Source: Lachnospiraceae bacterium (GTDB lineage: Bacteria; Bacillota_A; Clostridia; Lachnospirales; Lachnospiraceae). Taken from it: a stretch of 5,803 bases of DNA. Each line of letters begins with the position of its first letter. Positions within the stretch are counted from its first letter, which is position 1. Made by a program: the position numbers and the translations under genes. The stretch spans positions 1-5,803 of the forward strand of contig JAGACI010000021.1 in the NCBI GenBank assembly GCA_017614185.1, in the 5' to 3' direction. This document shows, piece after piece, positions 1 to 5,803 of this stretch. The notes below the pieces were generated by a model that saw only the letters and a list, made by a program, of their open reading frames with translations, was not told the DNA's origin and ran no database searches.

Positions 1-782
1 TTCAGCGCATTTCCTACACTGACGGGAGAGAAATGCTCCTCCATGTATGATTCCGCATTGCTCATTGCTCTGAAAAGTGTTGCATATTCCGAAAGGAGAT
101 TGCAAACCTTAGCGAATTCTTCTACCGAATACTCACCCTGCTTAACAAGGAGAAGGTATTCTCCGGTCGACTCATTCTTGTAAACAGAAGAGGGAGCGGT
201 AAATCTGCCACCGATAAGGTGTGCTATATCTATAACATCGGAAATTGTTTCAAAGGTGAAAGCCTGCATCAATCCTTTGATTGATGACTTAACTTCTTTT
301 GTATCGGGAGGAGTGGGAGCTACGGGAGTGGGAGCTGCCATAGTGCCACCCTGCATTCCTGCCTGGCTTAATACCTGATCGCAGGAATCCTTAATCTTCT
401 TAAAGAGATTGAGAACATCCTGTGTATGGTCTTCGCCTTCTTCATAAATCCCGGTTTCAACGTCGAAATCTTCTTCTTCGTCTTCATCTTCCTCATTGGA
501 GGGAGCGAACTTGGAGAATCTCGTATCGAGTTCCTCGGGATCCTCAACCTTTGTTATTATAAGTACAACATATTCAGAGAAAGGAATTGCTTCAATCATA
601 AGCGGAATATCTTCAGCTTCAAAGCCAAACTCGAAGGATGCCTGCTGCATCATATCTCTGAACAGGTCCTTGGCCTTCTGAGTTCCGTAGGCTAACTCGC
701 TGATCTTCAGACTTCTGCATGCCAGATCTTCCTTGGTAAGGGTGCAACGAATCTGATTATCATTCACTTTTTCAATCTTCAC
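1..782 (-). CDS. mecA: MecA-like adaptor protein for ClpC (partial at its C-terminus)
   Basis: MecA proteins bind substrates through an N-terminal domain and deliver them to the ClpC/ClpP protease through a C-terminal domain; in Bacillus subtilis the target is the competence factor ComK. My own minus-strand translation starts MKIEKVNDNQIRCTLTKEDL and stays open for 260 codons to the window edge. The N-terminal domain covers about residues 1-90. It is followed by a very acidic linker (about 97-125, with a run of E and D), then a Pro/Thr/Ala-rich spacer (about 150-162). The C-terminal domain runs from about 168 to the edge (FTFETISDVIDIAHLIGG, later YMEEHFSPVSVGNAL). Family C-termini lie a few residues beyond this point, so little is missing. 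The start is GTG at 782, with GGAAG seven bases upstream; the ATG further upstream at 800 meets a stop after four codons. It is divergent from the GH18 gene. The true substrate here is unknown. Confidence 0.9.
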   Translation of the reverse strand, partial: MKIEKVNDNQIRCTLTKEDLACRSLKISELAYGTQKAKDLFRDMMQQASFEFGFEAEDIPLMIEAIPFSEYVVLIITKVEDPEELDTRFSKFAPSNEEDEDEEEDFDVETGIYEEGEDHTQDVLNLFKKIKDSCDQVLSQAGMQGGTMAAPTPVAPTPPDTKEVKSSIKGLMQAFTFETISDVIDIAHLIGGRFTAPSSVYKNESTGEYLLLVKQGEYSVEEFAKVCNLLSEYATLFRAMSNAESYMEEHFSPVSVGNAL

Positions 783-801
783 AAAATCACTTCCTTTTCA
801 T

Positions 802-831
802 AATATGTGCCATTGTTGATAGTTACATATT
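802..831 (-). repeat. 7-bp inverted repeat in the mecA leader
   Basis: AATATGT (802-808) and ACATATT (825-831) are perfect reverse complements around a 16-base loop. The repeat lies in the predicted mecA 5' untranslated region, just upstream of the ribosome binding site at 790-794. It is AT-rich, so the hairpin would be weak. It might be an operator or a leader hairpin, or simply chance. Confidence 0.3.
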
Positions 832-844
832 CTGAGATAAAGAT

Positions 845-873
845 ATCTTATATCCACTAACCCTAATAGTCAA
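845..873 (-). promoter_or_regulatory. Sigma-A-like promoter of mecA
   Basis: On the minus strand, TTGACT (873-868) and TAAGAT (850-845) are separated by exactly 17 bases. This matches five of six and four to five of six consensus positions. Transcription would start near 838, giving a leader of about 55 bases before the GTG start at 782. I see no CtsR-type heptamer repeat near it. Confidence 0.7.
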
Positions 874-927
874 TACACCGATAGTAGAGTTTATAGATTT
901 TTAATTCTTTTTTTATAAATAGTTTCT

Positions 928-955
928 TTGATTTATTATCGTCATGTTTTATACT
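928..955 (+). promoter_or_regulatory. Possible sigma-A-like promoter facing the inverted-repeat cluster
   Basis: TTGATT (928-933) and TATACT (950-955) are spaced by 16 bases. The match is four of six and five of six positions. Transcription would start near 962, directly before the hairpins at 972-1069. The surroundings are AT-rich, where such matches arise by chance, so this is only suggestive. No convincing ORF lies directly downstream, so it would drive a small RNA or a long leader of the GH18 gene. Confidence 0.35.
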
Positions 956-971
956 TTTCATTAGTGACGGC

Positions 972-990
972 CCCGTAATTTATGTACGGG
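972..990. repeat. Hairpin, 6-bp perfect stem with 7-base loop
   Basis: CCCGTA (972-977) pairs with TACGGG (985-990). On the plus strand it is followed by AAAGGAGAG rather than a T-run. On the minus strand it is followed by GGCCGTC. It is therefore not terminator-like in either direction. Confidence 0.5.
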
Positions 991-1015
991 AAAGGAGAGT
1001 TGTTTGATTCACTTC

Positions 1016-1036
1016 TGAAGGGAACTCATCCCTTCA
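1016..1036. repeat. Hairpin, 8-bp perfect stem with 5-base loop
   Basis: TGAAGGGA (1016-1023) and TCCCTTCA (1029-1036) flank the loop ACTCA. This is the strongest compact hairpin in the intergenic region. No T-run follows on either strand. GATT (1007-1010) and AATC (1038-1041) could extend it beyond an asymmetric internal loop. Confidence 0.6.
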
Positions 1037-1096
1037 CAATCCTATTATATCGCATTAGTCTTACAGACTGTGCGCTCACCGTGTTTCTACATTTTT

Positions 1097-1242
1097 CCCA
1101 AAGAAGATCCACGACGAAAGTAATTCATTCATTATTTATTTGCATAATTATATTTTCGTACGCGGGGCATCATCGCAGGCTATAACTTTATATTGTATCC
1201 GACCGATTTCATATCACGGACCTTCAAAAAGCGTGGTTTGGG
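1097..1242. repeat. Long-range inverted repeat enclosing an inner arm
   Basis: CCCAAA (1097-1102) can pair with TTTGGG (1237-1242), and CCACG (1109-1113) with CGTGG (1232-1236), leaving a six-base bulge on the left side only. Inside it, ACGAAA (1114-1119) pairs with TTTCGT (1154-1159), and TAATT (1121-1125) with AATTA (1146-1150). The nested arrangement could be the closing stem of a folded RNA. Six- and five-base matches 120 bases apart can also occur by chance. Confidence 0.3.
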
Positions 1243-1309
1243 TACAATCATGGATTTTATATGCCGATCTAGTCTGATTAAATGGAAGGCCTCTTCTACA
1301 CACAAAAAT

Positions 1310-1332
1310 TCAAAATTTATTAAATATTTTGA
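1310..1332. repeat. AT-rich palindrome just upstream of the GH18 promoter
   Basis: TCAAAAT (1310-1316) and ATTTTGA (1326-1332) form a 7-bp inverted repeat around a 9-base AT spacer. It ends two bases before the -35 hexamer at 1335. That is the usual place for an operator or an UP element. Low complexity makes chance occurrence possible. Confidence 0.3.
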
Positions 1333-1334
1333 TA

Positions 1335-1363
1335 ATGACTACAAGTTAATAGTCTGCTATAAT
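1335..1363 (+). promoter_or_regulatory. Promoter of the GH18-sua5 operon, extended -10 type
   Basis: ATGACT (1335-1340) and a perfect TATAAT (1358-1363) are spaced by 17 bases, and the -10 is preceded by TGC, making an extended -10. The start site would be near 1370, leaving about 20 bases of leader with AGGAGG at 1375-1380. The -35 is only a four-of-six match, which the extended -10 would offset. Confidence 0.7.
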
Positions 1364-1389
1364 TGAGGACGGTTAGGAGGAGATGTGAG

Positions 1390-3117
1390 ATGAAAAAGAA
1401 AGTGATTCCCGCATTGATTGCAATCGTCCTCATTATTTTGATTGCAGGAATAGCACTTGGTGGCATGATTTTGGAGAAGTATTCCTACTCCGATGAAATG
1501 GCAGATTTGAACGAGTACTTCGATATTACGGATGCCAATCAGGTGCCTATTTTATATAGAGGAAGTAAATTAGAAACAAAGCTTATTAATAAGGATAATA
1601 ATCTTTACCTTGATCTGGATTCGGTTCATGAACTATTAAATGAGAGATTCTACTGGGACAACAGAGAGAACTGGCTCATCTATGCGACACCTACCGCCAA
1701 GATGATGGCTCAGATAGGTGACAGCTCATACACAATCACAGACGGAAGAGGAAATCCTTCAGAAGCAGAGGGTGAGAACCTTGGATATGCAATCTGCTAT
1801 ACCGAAGGTGAAGGCGATAACGCTACATTATATGTAGCGTTGGAATATGTACACAAGTTTACAAACTTTGAATACCGCGTTTACGAAGATCCCAAGAGAG
1901 TTGTTCTTGTAACGGAAGACAGAGACTGTGAGGAAGTTACGGTAACCAAGGAATCTGCCGTAAGACACAGAGGCGGAGTTAAGAGCCCTATCCTTGAAAA
2001 GGTAGCTGAGGGCGACAAACTTATTCTTCTTGAGGAGATGGAAGACTGGTCAAAGGTTGAGACCGATGACGGCCTTATCGGATATATTGAGAAGAAGCAC
2101 TATGAAGGACCTGTAAGCACGGTCAAGACTATGGCTTCAAACTATACCGAGCCTGAGTACACTTCCCTTACATCTGATTCAAAGATAAGCCTTGGCTGGC
2201 ACGTAGTAGCAGGTGTCGCAGGCAACGATACAATCTATGAGGCAACGGCTTACCAGAAGGGAATGGATGTAATCTCTCCCACATGGTTTAAACTTGCCGA
2301 TGACGCAGGCAACATGACAAGCTTTGCGACACAGTCATATGTAAATGCAGCTCACAACATGGGCCTTAAGGTATGGGGTCTTGTTGATGACTTTTCAAAT
2401 GATGTTTCCGACTATGAGATTCTCTCCTATACAAGCAAGCGTGAGAGAATGATTGATTTCCTTATTACAGAGGCTCTTAATTCAGGCCTCGACGGAATCA
2501 ATGTCGATTTTGAGAAAGTATCAAACGATGCAGGACCTCACTATGTTGAGTTCCTCCGTGAACTTTCCATTGAATGCAGGGCAAAGGGACTCGTTCTTTC
2601 GGTTGACGATTATGTTCCTTATAACTTCAACTCCCAGTACAACATCCCTGCTCAGGGTGAGGTTGCCGATTACGTAATCATAATGGGATACGATGAGCAC
2701 TATCACGGTTCGGGTGATCCCGGAAGCGTTGCTTCAATCGATTATGTAAAACACGGCATCACAGAGACACTTAAGAGCGTTCCCGCAAATAAGGTAATCA
2801 ATGCTCTTCCTCTCTACACAATCCAGTGGAGAACAAACGGAGCAACAGTTACCGACGATTATGTAACAATGAACAATCAGGCTGATATGGTCTCAAGACT
2901 TGGCGGGAGCTATGTCTGGGACGAGACTACATGTCAGAATTATTTAGAGGTCAATTCCGGCGGTACTCTTTACCAGGTTTGGCTTGAAGATGCAGAATCT
3001 ATTCAGGTTAAGCTTAATGTTATGAAGGCCAACGAAATCGGCGGCGTAGCGGTATGGAGACTCGGATACGAGGACCCCGCAATATGGAATATAATAAGCG
3101 CATACAGCGAAAATTAA
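1390..3117 (+). CDS. Membrane-anchored GH18 glycosidase with SH3-like domain (YaaH/SleL-like catalytic domain)
   Basis: This 575-residue protein is probably an extracytoplasmic glycan hydrolase. Residues 1-4 are basic (MKKK) and 5-28 form one hydrophobic helix with no lipobox cysteine, suggesting an uncleaved signal anchor. Residues about 50-178 resemble the copper-amine-oxidase N-terminal-like domain of secreted Firmicutes proteins (YLDLDSVHELL, then FYWDNRENW). Residues about 183-240 look like a bacterial SH3 domain. Residues about 265-575 are the GH18 barrel. The catalytic motif is DGINVDFE at 368-375, with E375 the expected acid and D373 the assisting residue. The second Asp of the usual DxxDxDxE is Asn371. 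A later MGYDEHYHGSGDPG segment also fits the YaaH/SleL branch. There is no LysM domain, unlike the spore-cortex enzymes. The start is ATG 1390, with AGGAGG nine bases upstream; an in-frame TTG at 1363 lies inside the -10 box. The substrate is unproven: peptidoglycan and chitin-type glycans are both possible. Confidence 0.88.
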   Translation: MKKKVIPALIAIVLIILIAGIALGGMILEKYSYSDEMADLNEYFDITDANQVPILYRGSKLETKLINKDNNLYLDLDSVHELLNERFYWDNRENWLIYATPTAKMMAQIGDSSYTITDGRGNPSEAEGENLGYAICYTEGEGDNATLYVALEYVHKFTNFEYRVYEDPKRVVLVTEDRDCEEVTVTKESAVRHRGGVKSPILEKVAEGDKLILLEEMEDWSKVETDDGLIGYIEKKHYEGPVSTVKTMASNYTEPEYTSLTSDSKISLGWHVVAGVAGNDTIYEATAYQKGMDVISPTWFKLADDAGNMTSFATQSYVNAAHNMGLKVWGLVDDFSNDVSDYEILSYTSKRERMIDFLITEALNSGLDGINVDFEKVSNDAGPHYVEFLRELSIECRAKGLVLSVDDYVPYNFNSQYNIPAQGEVADYVIIMGYDEHYHGSGDPGSVASIDYVKHGITETLKSVPANKVINALPLYTIQWRTNGATVTDDYVTMNNQADMVSRLGGSYVWDETTCQNYLEVNSGGTLYQVWLEDAESIQVKLNVMKANEIGGVAVWRLGYEDPAIWNIISAYSEN

Positions 3118-3118
3118 T

Positions 3119-4171
3119 ATGAATACAAGATTTGTAAGTTTAGATACGGCCAATCCTGATAAAAGGGTTTTACAGGAGGCCGGAGATATTATTAAACGAG
3201 GCGGGCTTGTGGCTTTCCCCACAGAGACTGTTTACGGTCTCGGCGGAGACGGACTCAATCCCGAATCCTCCAAAAAGATTTATGAGGCAAAGGGTCGTCC
3301 TTCGGATAACCCTTTGATTGTGCATATAAGTAAACTCGAGGACTTAAGGGTCGTGGCAGCCGAGATACCGGTTATCGCATACAAGCTTGCCGAGCAGTAC
3401 TGGCCGGGTCCTCTTACCATGATTTTTAAGAAGACGGATGCGGTTCCCAAGGAGACTACAGGCGGCCTTGATACGGTTGCCGTAAGATTCCCCGACAATC
3501 CGATTGCTCTTGGCTTTATTGAGGCTGCAGGAGGCTTTGTTGCGGCTCCCAGTGCCAACAGATCGGGACGCCCGAGCCCCACTCTTGCGAAATATGTTGC
3601 AGAGGATATGGATGGCAGAATCGATATGATTCTCGACGGAGGTCAGGTCGGAATAGGACTTGAGTCGACAATCATTGATTTGACAAGTGAAGTACCTACA
3701 ATCCTTCGCCCGGGATTTATCACTCAGGAGATGCTTCTTAAACTCCTTGGTGAGGTTGAGGTCGACAAGACCATACTTGACGGCAATTCTGACGTGGCTC
3801 CCAAGGCTCCCGGAATGAAGTACCGTCATTATGCTCCTAAGGGAATCTTAACCATAGTTGAGGGTGATACGGATAAGGTAGTCGCTCATATTAATGAAGA
3901 GACTAAGAAAGCCGTACATGACGGAATGAAGGTCTGCGTAATATGCACCGATGAAACGGCGGATTCCTATGACGCCGAGATTAAAAAGAGCGTCGGAGAC
4001 AGAAATGACGAGGCCTCAATCGGAAGAGAACTATACAGAGTACTTAGAGAATGCGATGACGAGTCGATAGATGTAATCTTCTCCGAATCTTTTGATTCGA
4101 CAGGTTTTGGACAGGCCATTATGAACCGACTTTTAAAAGCTGCTGGACATCGCGTAATAAGCGTCAATTAG
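3119..4171 (+). CDS. Threonylcarbamoyl-AMP synthase, Sua5 type (t6A tRNA modification)
   Basis: The enzyme makes threonylcarbamoyl-AMP from threonine, bicarbonate and ATP in the cytoplasm; TsaD and its partners then transfer the group to A37 of ANN-decoding tRNAs. The YrdC domain covers about residues 12-205. It shows FPTETVYGLG (33-42), the KGRPSDNPL nucleotide/substrate loop (58-66), SANRSGRPSPT (145-155) and GLESTIIDL (180-188). The linker PGMKYRHYAP (231-240) and a C-terminal Rossmann-like domain (about 245-350) make this the long Sua5 (YwlC) form at 350 residues, rather than the short TsaC form. The ATG lies one base after the stop of the GH18 gene, and I see no Shine-Dalgarno sequence in the preceding 20 bases. 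Translation is therefore probably coupled to the upstream gene. The N-terminus has the family's usual length, which supports this start. Confidence 0.95.
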   Translation: MNTRFVSLDTANPDKRVLQEAGDIIKRGGLVAFPTETVYGLGGDGLNPESSKKIYEAKGRPSDNPLIVHISKLEDLRVVAAEIPVIAYKLAEQYWPGPLTMIFKKTDAVPKETTGGLDTVAVRFPDNPIALGFIEAAGGFVAAPSANRSGRPSPTLAKYVAEDMDGRIDMILDGGQVGIGLESTIIDLTSEVPTILRPGFITQEMLLKLLGEVEVDKTILDGNSDVAPKAPGMKYRHYAPKGILTIVEGDTDKVVAHINEETKKAVHDGMKVCVICTDETADSYDAEIKKSVGDRNDEASIGRELYRVLRECDDESIDVIFSESFDSTGFGQAIMNRLLKAAGHRVISVN

Positions 4172-4257
4172 GTATGGAAAAAGTAGGCATTTAGTTGTAA
4201 AATTATCTGGGACAAGGTTGTATACATAGGGGATAAAACTATAAGGGAGATATGTAT

Positions 4258-4683
4258 ATGATAGCAATCGGATGTGACCACGGCGGTTACGAATTAAAAG
4301 AAATTATCAAGAAACATTTGGATGAAATCGGTGTTGAGTATACCGATAAGGGTTGTTATTCCCTTGAATCCGTTGATTATCCAATCTACGGCAGAGCGGC
4401 TGCCGAAGCAGTCGCAAATGGTGAAGCCGATAAGGGCATTGTCATTTGTACTACAGGTATCGGTATCTCTATCGTAGCCAACAAGGTGAAGGGTATCAGA
4501 TGTGCTCTTTGCTCAGATACAGTTTCTGCAAGACTTACAAGAGAACATAACGATGCAAATATGCTTGCAATGGGAGCCGGAATCGTGGGTCCCAACCTCG
4601 CTATCGGTATCGTTGACACTTTTCTTAACACCGAGTTTTCAGGAATGGAGAAGCACGCGAGACGTGTTTCAATGATTGAATAG
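4258..4683 (+). CDS. rpiB: Ribose-5-phosphate isomerase B
   Basis: RpiB interconverts ribulose-5-phosphate and ribose-5-phosphate in the pentose phosphate pathway and so feeds PRPP synthesis. The 141-residue protein begins MIAIGCDHGGYELK, with the conserved Asp7-His8 pair. It has the catalytic-cysteine segment GIVICTTGIGISIVANK (Cys64) and the HNDAN segment with His97, corresponding to Cys66 and His99 of the E. coli enzyme. A LacA/RpiB relative such as a sugar-phosphate isomerase of another pathway is possible, but the context favours RpiB. Two in-frame ATGs exist at 4252 and 4258. GGGAG (4245-4249) is eight bases before 4258 but only two before 4252, so I chose 4258. The 86-base gap after sua5 holds no clear promoter or terminator, so the two genes may be cotranscribed. 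Confidence 0.95.
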   Translation: MIAIGCDHGGYELKEIIKKHLDEIGVEYTDKGCYSLESVDYPIYGRAAAEAVANGEADKGIVICTTGIGISIVANKVKGIRCALCSDTVSARLTREHNDANMLAMGAGIVGPNLAIGIVDTFLNTEFSGMEKHARRVSMIE

Positions 4684-4692
4684 ATTTAGCCA

Positions 4693-4742
4693 ATGAATCC
4701 ACAGATGCAATCCTTACGTGATTGAATGTTCTGTGGATTTAT
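4693..4742 (+). other. Intergenic hairpin between rpiB and upp
   Basis: A 12-bp outer stem pairs 4693-4704 with 4731-4742; its core is AATCCACAG/CTGTGGATT and it includes one G-T wobble. Inside it, CAATC (4708-4712) pairs with GATTG (4720-4724) around a 7-base loop. The hairpin begins nine bases after the rpiB stop. No T-run follows its 3' arm (next bases CATAGAAT), so it is a poor intrinsic terminator. It may stabilise the upstream mRNA end or act as a partial terminator. Confidence 0.5.
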
Positions 4743-4750
4743 CATAGAAT
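4722..4750 (+). promoter_or_regulatory. Possible sigma-A-like promoter for upp
   Basis: TTGAAT (4722-4727) and TAGAAT (4745-4750) are spaced by 17 bases, matching four of six and five of six positions. The start site would be near 4757, leaving about 28 bases before the upp ATG, with AGGAGG at 4771-4776. The -35 overlaps the inner and loop bases of the hairpin at 4693-4742. Confidence 0.5.
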
Positions 4751-4784
4751 AAAACTAAGGGATTCTTAATAGGAGGAAACAATT

Positions 4785-5414
4785 ATGGCAAAGGTCGTGT
4801 ACATGGATCATCCTTTGATTCAGCACAAAATCGGTTACATCAGAAGAAAGGAAACAGGTACAAAGGATTTCAGAGCAACAATCGGTGAAATCGCTATGCT
4901 TATCTGTTATGAGGCAACAAGAGACTTAAAGTTATCGGATGTCGAAATTGAGACTCCTATTTGCAAGACAACTGTAAAAGAGCTCAAGGGTAAGAAGATG
5001 GCAATCGTTCCCATCTTAAGAGCAGGCCTTGGAATGGTAGACGGTATGCTCTCACTCATTCCCGCAGCTAAGGTTGGTCATATCGGTCTTTACAGAGACC
5101 CTGAGACAATGAAGCCTGTTGAATATTACTGCAAGCTTCCTGCTGACTGTGCAGACAGAGAGATTTTCGTAGTTGATCCCATGCTTGCTACAGGCGGATC
5201 TTCAGTAGCAGCCATTCAGATGCTTAAGGACAAAGGATGCAAGAACATTCACTTCATGTGCATCATCGCAGCTCCCGAAGGTGTTAAGGCTATGACAGAA
5301 GCTCATCCCGATGTTGACCTTTATGTAGGTGCTCTTGATGAGAAGTTAAATGATCACTGCTACATCGTACCCGGACTCGGAGACGCAGGAGACAGAATTT
5401 TCGGAACAAAATAA
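4785..5414 (+). CDS. upp: Uracil phosphoribosyltransferase
   Basis: Upp condenses uracil with PRPP to give UMP, the main uracil salvage step. At 209 residues it has the normal family length. Visible motifs are PILRAGLGM (76-84), the PRPP-binding loop [10 protein letters not shown] (130-139), and the C-terminal uracil-binding segment [16 protein letters not shown] (194-209). The start is ATG 4785, with a perfect AGGAGG eight bases upstream, one of the strongest ribosome binding sites in the window. It follows rpiB by 101 bases that hold a hairpin and a possible promoter, and precedes the dCMP deaminase gene by 18 bases. It therefore forms a pyrimidine pair with that gene. It is not PyrR: PyrR is shorter and lacks this C-terminal segment. 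Confidence 0.97.
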   Translation: MAKVVYMDHPLIQHKIGYIRRKETGTKDFRATIGEIAMLICYEATRDLKLSDVEIETPICKTTVKELKGKKMAIVPILRAGLGMVDGMLSLIPAAKVGHIGLYRDPETMKPVEYYCKLPADCADREIFVVDPMLATGGSSVAAIQMLKDKGCKNIHFMCIIAAPEGVKAMTEAHPDVDLYVGALDEKLNDHCYIVPGLGDAGDRIFGTK

Positions 5415-5432
5415 GATTTTTGGGGGCATAGA

Positions 5433-5803
5433 ATGAAACGACAGGATTACATTTCCTGGGACGAATACTTTATGGGAATCGCCCATCTTGCCGGTATGCG
5501 TTCCAAGGATCCCAATACGCAGGTTGGGGCCTGCATCGTAAGTGAGGACAACAAAATCCTTTCAATGGGTTACAACGGATTCCCAAAGGGCTGCTCTGAT
5601 GACGAGTTCCCCTGGGAGAGAGAGGGAGATGTCCTCGATACCAAATATGCATTTGTTACTCACAGTGAGCTTAATGCCATATTAAATTACAGAGGCGGCA
5701 CCTTGGAAGGGTCCAAGCTTTACGTTTCACTCTTCCCTTGCAATGAGTGCGCAAAAGCCATTATTCAGGCAGGTATCAAGACTGTTGTTTACGACAGTGA
5801 CAA
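5433..5803 (+). CDS. dCMP deaminase, ComEB type (partial, right edge)
   Basis: The enzyme deaminates dCMP to dUMP, the substrate of thymidylate synthase; it is a zinc enzyme of the cytidine deaminase fold. The first 123 residues are visible. They include the NTQVGACIV strand (28-36) and [10 protein letters not shown] (45-54), typical of dCMP deaminases. The zinc signature is HSE (His77 ligand, Glu79 proton shuttle) with PCNEC (Cys103 and Cys106 ligands). The second residue of the first motif is Ser rather than the commoner Ala, a tolerated variant. Family lengths are usually about 150-190 residues, so the C-terminus is missing. The start is ATG 5433, with GGGGG six bases upstream, a weaker ribosome binding site than that of upp. 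The 18-base gap implies cotranscription with upp. In Bacillus the gene sits in the comE operon, but here no competence gene is visible next to it. Confidence 0.93.
   Translation, partial: MKRQDYISWDEYFMGIAHLAGMRSKDPNTQVGACIVSEDNKILSMGYNGFPKGCSDDEFPWEREGDVLDTKYAFVTHSELNAILNYRGGTLEGSKLYVSLFPCNECAKAIIQAGIKTVVYDSD

Larger units (their letters stand above)
966..1242. other. Non-coding region with clustered inverted repeats; possible structured RNA or decayed element
   Basis: This is the middle of the 607-base gap between mecA and the GH18 gene, and no convincing gene lies in it. It holds at least five inverted repeats. CCCGTA/TACGGG is at 972-977 and 985-990. TGAAGGGA/TCCCTTCA is at 1016-1023 and 1029-1036. 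AGTCT/AGACT is at 1057-1061 and 1065-1069. ACGAAA/TTTCGT is at 1114-1119 and 1154-1159. The long-range pair CCCAAA plus CCACG with CGTGG plus TTTGGG is at 1097-1113 and 1232-1242. By eye it is less AT-rich than its flanks (about 874-960 and 1290-1362). None of the hairpins is followed by a T-run on either strand, so they are not standard terminators. I do not recognise a known riboswitch or RNA family. Transcription direction is undetermined, although the possible promoter at 928-955 points rightward. Confidence 0.4.

Noticed and set aside
877..939. CGATA/TATCG and TTTATA/TATAAA inverted repeats in the AT-rich stretch right of the mecA promoter
   Set aside because: The stems are short, AT-rich and far apart, as expected by chance in such DNA. 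The T-run at 908-914 has no GC stem before it, so it is not a terminator.
1044..1072. Minus-strand TATAAT (1049-1044) as a promoter within the inverted-repeat cluster
   Set aside because: No acceptable -35 lies 16-18 bases upstream (the sequence there is CACAGT or similar), and there is no extended -10 TG.
982..1185. Plus-strand open frame of 67 codons in the intergenic region
   Set aside because: Its ATG sits inside the hairpin at 972-990 with no ribosome binding site before it, the frame runs through the inverted repeats, and the composition resembles no known family.
1180..1251. Minus-strand frame of 23 codons from an ATG at 1251 (open without a start codon back to about 1338), with a fairly protein-like composition ending near SVGYNIKL
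   Set aside because: There is no Shine-Dalgarno sequence before the ATG, it is very short, the open stretch overlaps the GH18 promoter, and I recognise no homologous C-terminus. A decayed transposase end is conceivable but unsupported.
1363..1389. Earlier TTG start for the GH18 gene
   Set aside because: The TTG overlaps the -10 box and precedes the likely transcription start. The AGGAGG at 1375-1380 is placed for the ATG at 1390, which also gives a normal signal-anchor N-terminus.
3344..3829. Minus-strand open frame of 161 codons opposite sua5
   Set aside because: It lies entirely within a clearly recognised coding sequence on the other strand and shows no domain. It is a reading-frame shadow.
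4195..4226. TTGTAA and TATACA as a promoter for rpiB
   Set aside because: The spacing is 20 bases, too long for a sigma-A promoter, and the -35 match is weak.

Overview
The window reads as ordinary low-to-moderate GC Firmicutes chromosome, most likely an anaerobic Clostridia of the Lachnospiraceae type. This is inferred from the MecA/ClpC adaptor gene, strong AGGAGG ribosome binding sites, sigma-A-like promoters, and the gene order sua5 - rpiB - upp - dCMP deaminase, which I recall as a common Firmicutes/Clostridia arrangement near the ATP synthase operon. No taxonomic search was possible.

Layout. Positions 1-782 (minus strand) hold a mecA-like adaptor gene that is complete at its GTG start and runs off the left edge just before its expected C-terminus. 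A divergent intergenic region of about 600 bases (783-1389) carries a good minus-strand promoter for mecA, a good plus-strand promoter for the next gene, and between them a cluster of inverted repeats preceded by a plausible plus-strand promoter. From 1390 onward everything is on the plus strand: a membrane-anchored GH18 glycosidase with an SH3-like domain, a Sua5/TsaC-type threonylcarbamoyl-AMP synthase one base downstream, ribose-5-phosphate isomerase B, uracil phosphoribosyltransferase (upp), and a dCMP deaminase (comEB type) cut by the right edge.

How the genes work together. The right half has a nucleotide theme: RpiB supplies ribose-5-phosphate (the PRPP precursor), Upp uses PRPP and uracil to make UMP, and dCMP deaminase makes dUMP for thymidylate synthesis. 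Sua5 acts in t6A tRNA modification. The GH18 enzyme acts outside the membrane, probably on cell-wall or other GlcNAc-containing glycan, and shares a transcript with sua5. Expression is probably driven from a promoter at 1335-1363, with a possible second promoter at 4722-4750 in front of upp.

I see no mobile-element gene, CRISPR array, tRNA or rRNA, and no convincing intrinsic terminator. The part least explained by known genes is the inverted-repeat cluster at about 966-1242, which could be a small structured RNA or a decayed element. The rest is recognisable housekeeping material.
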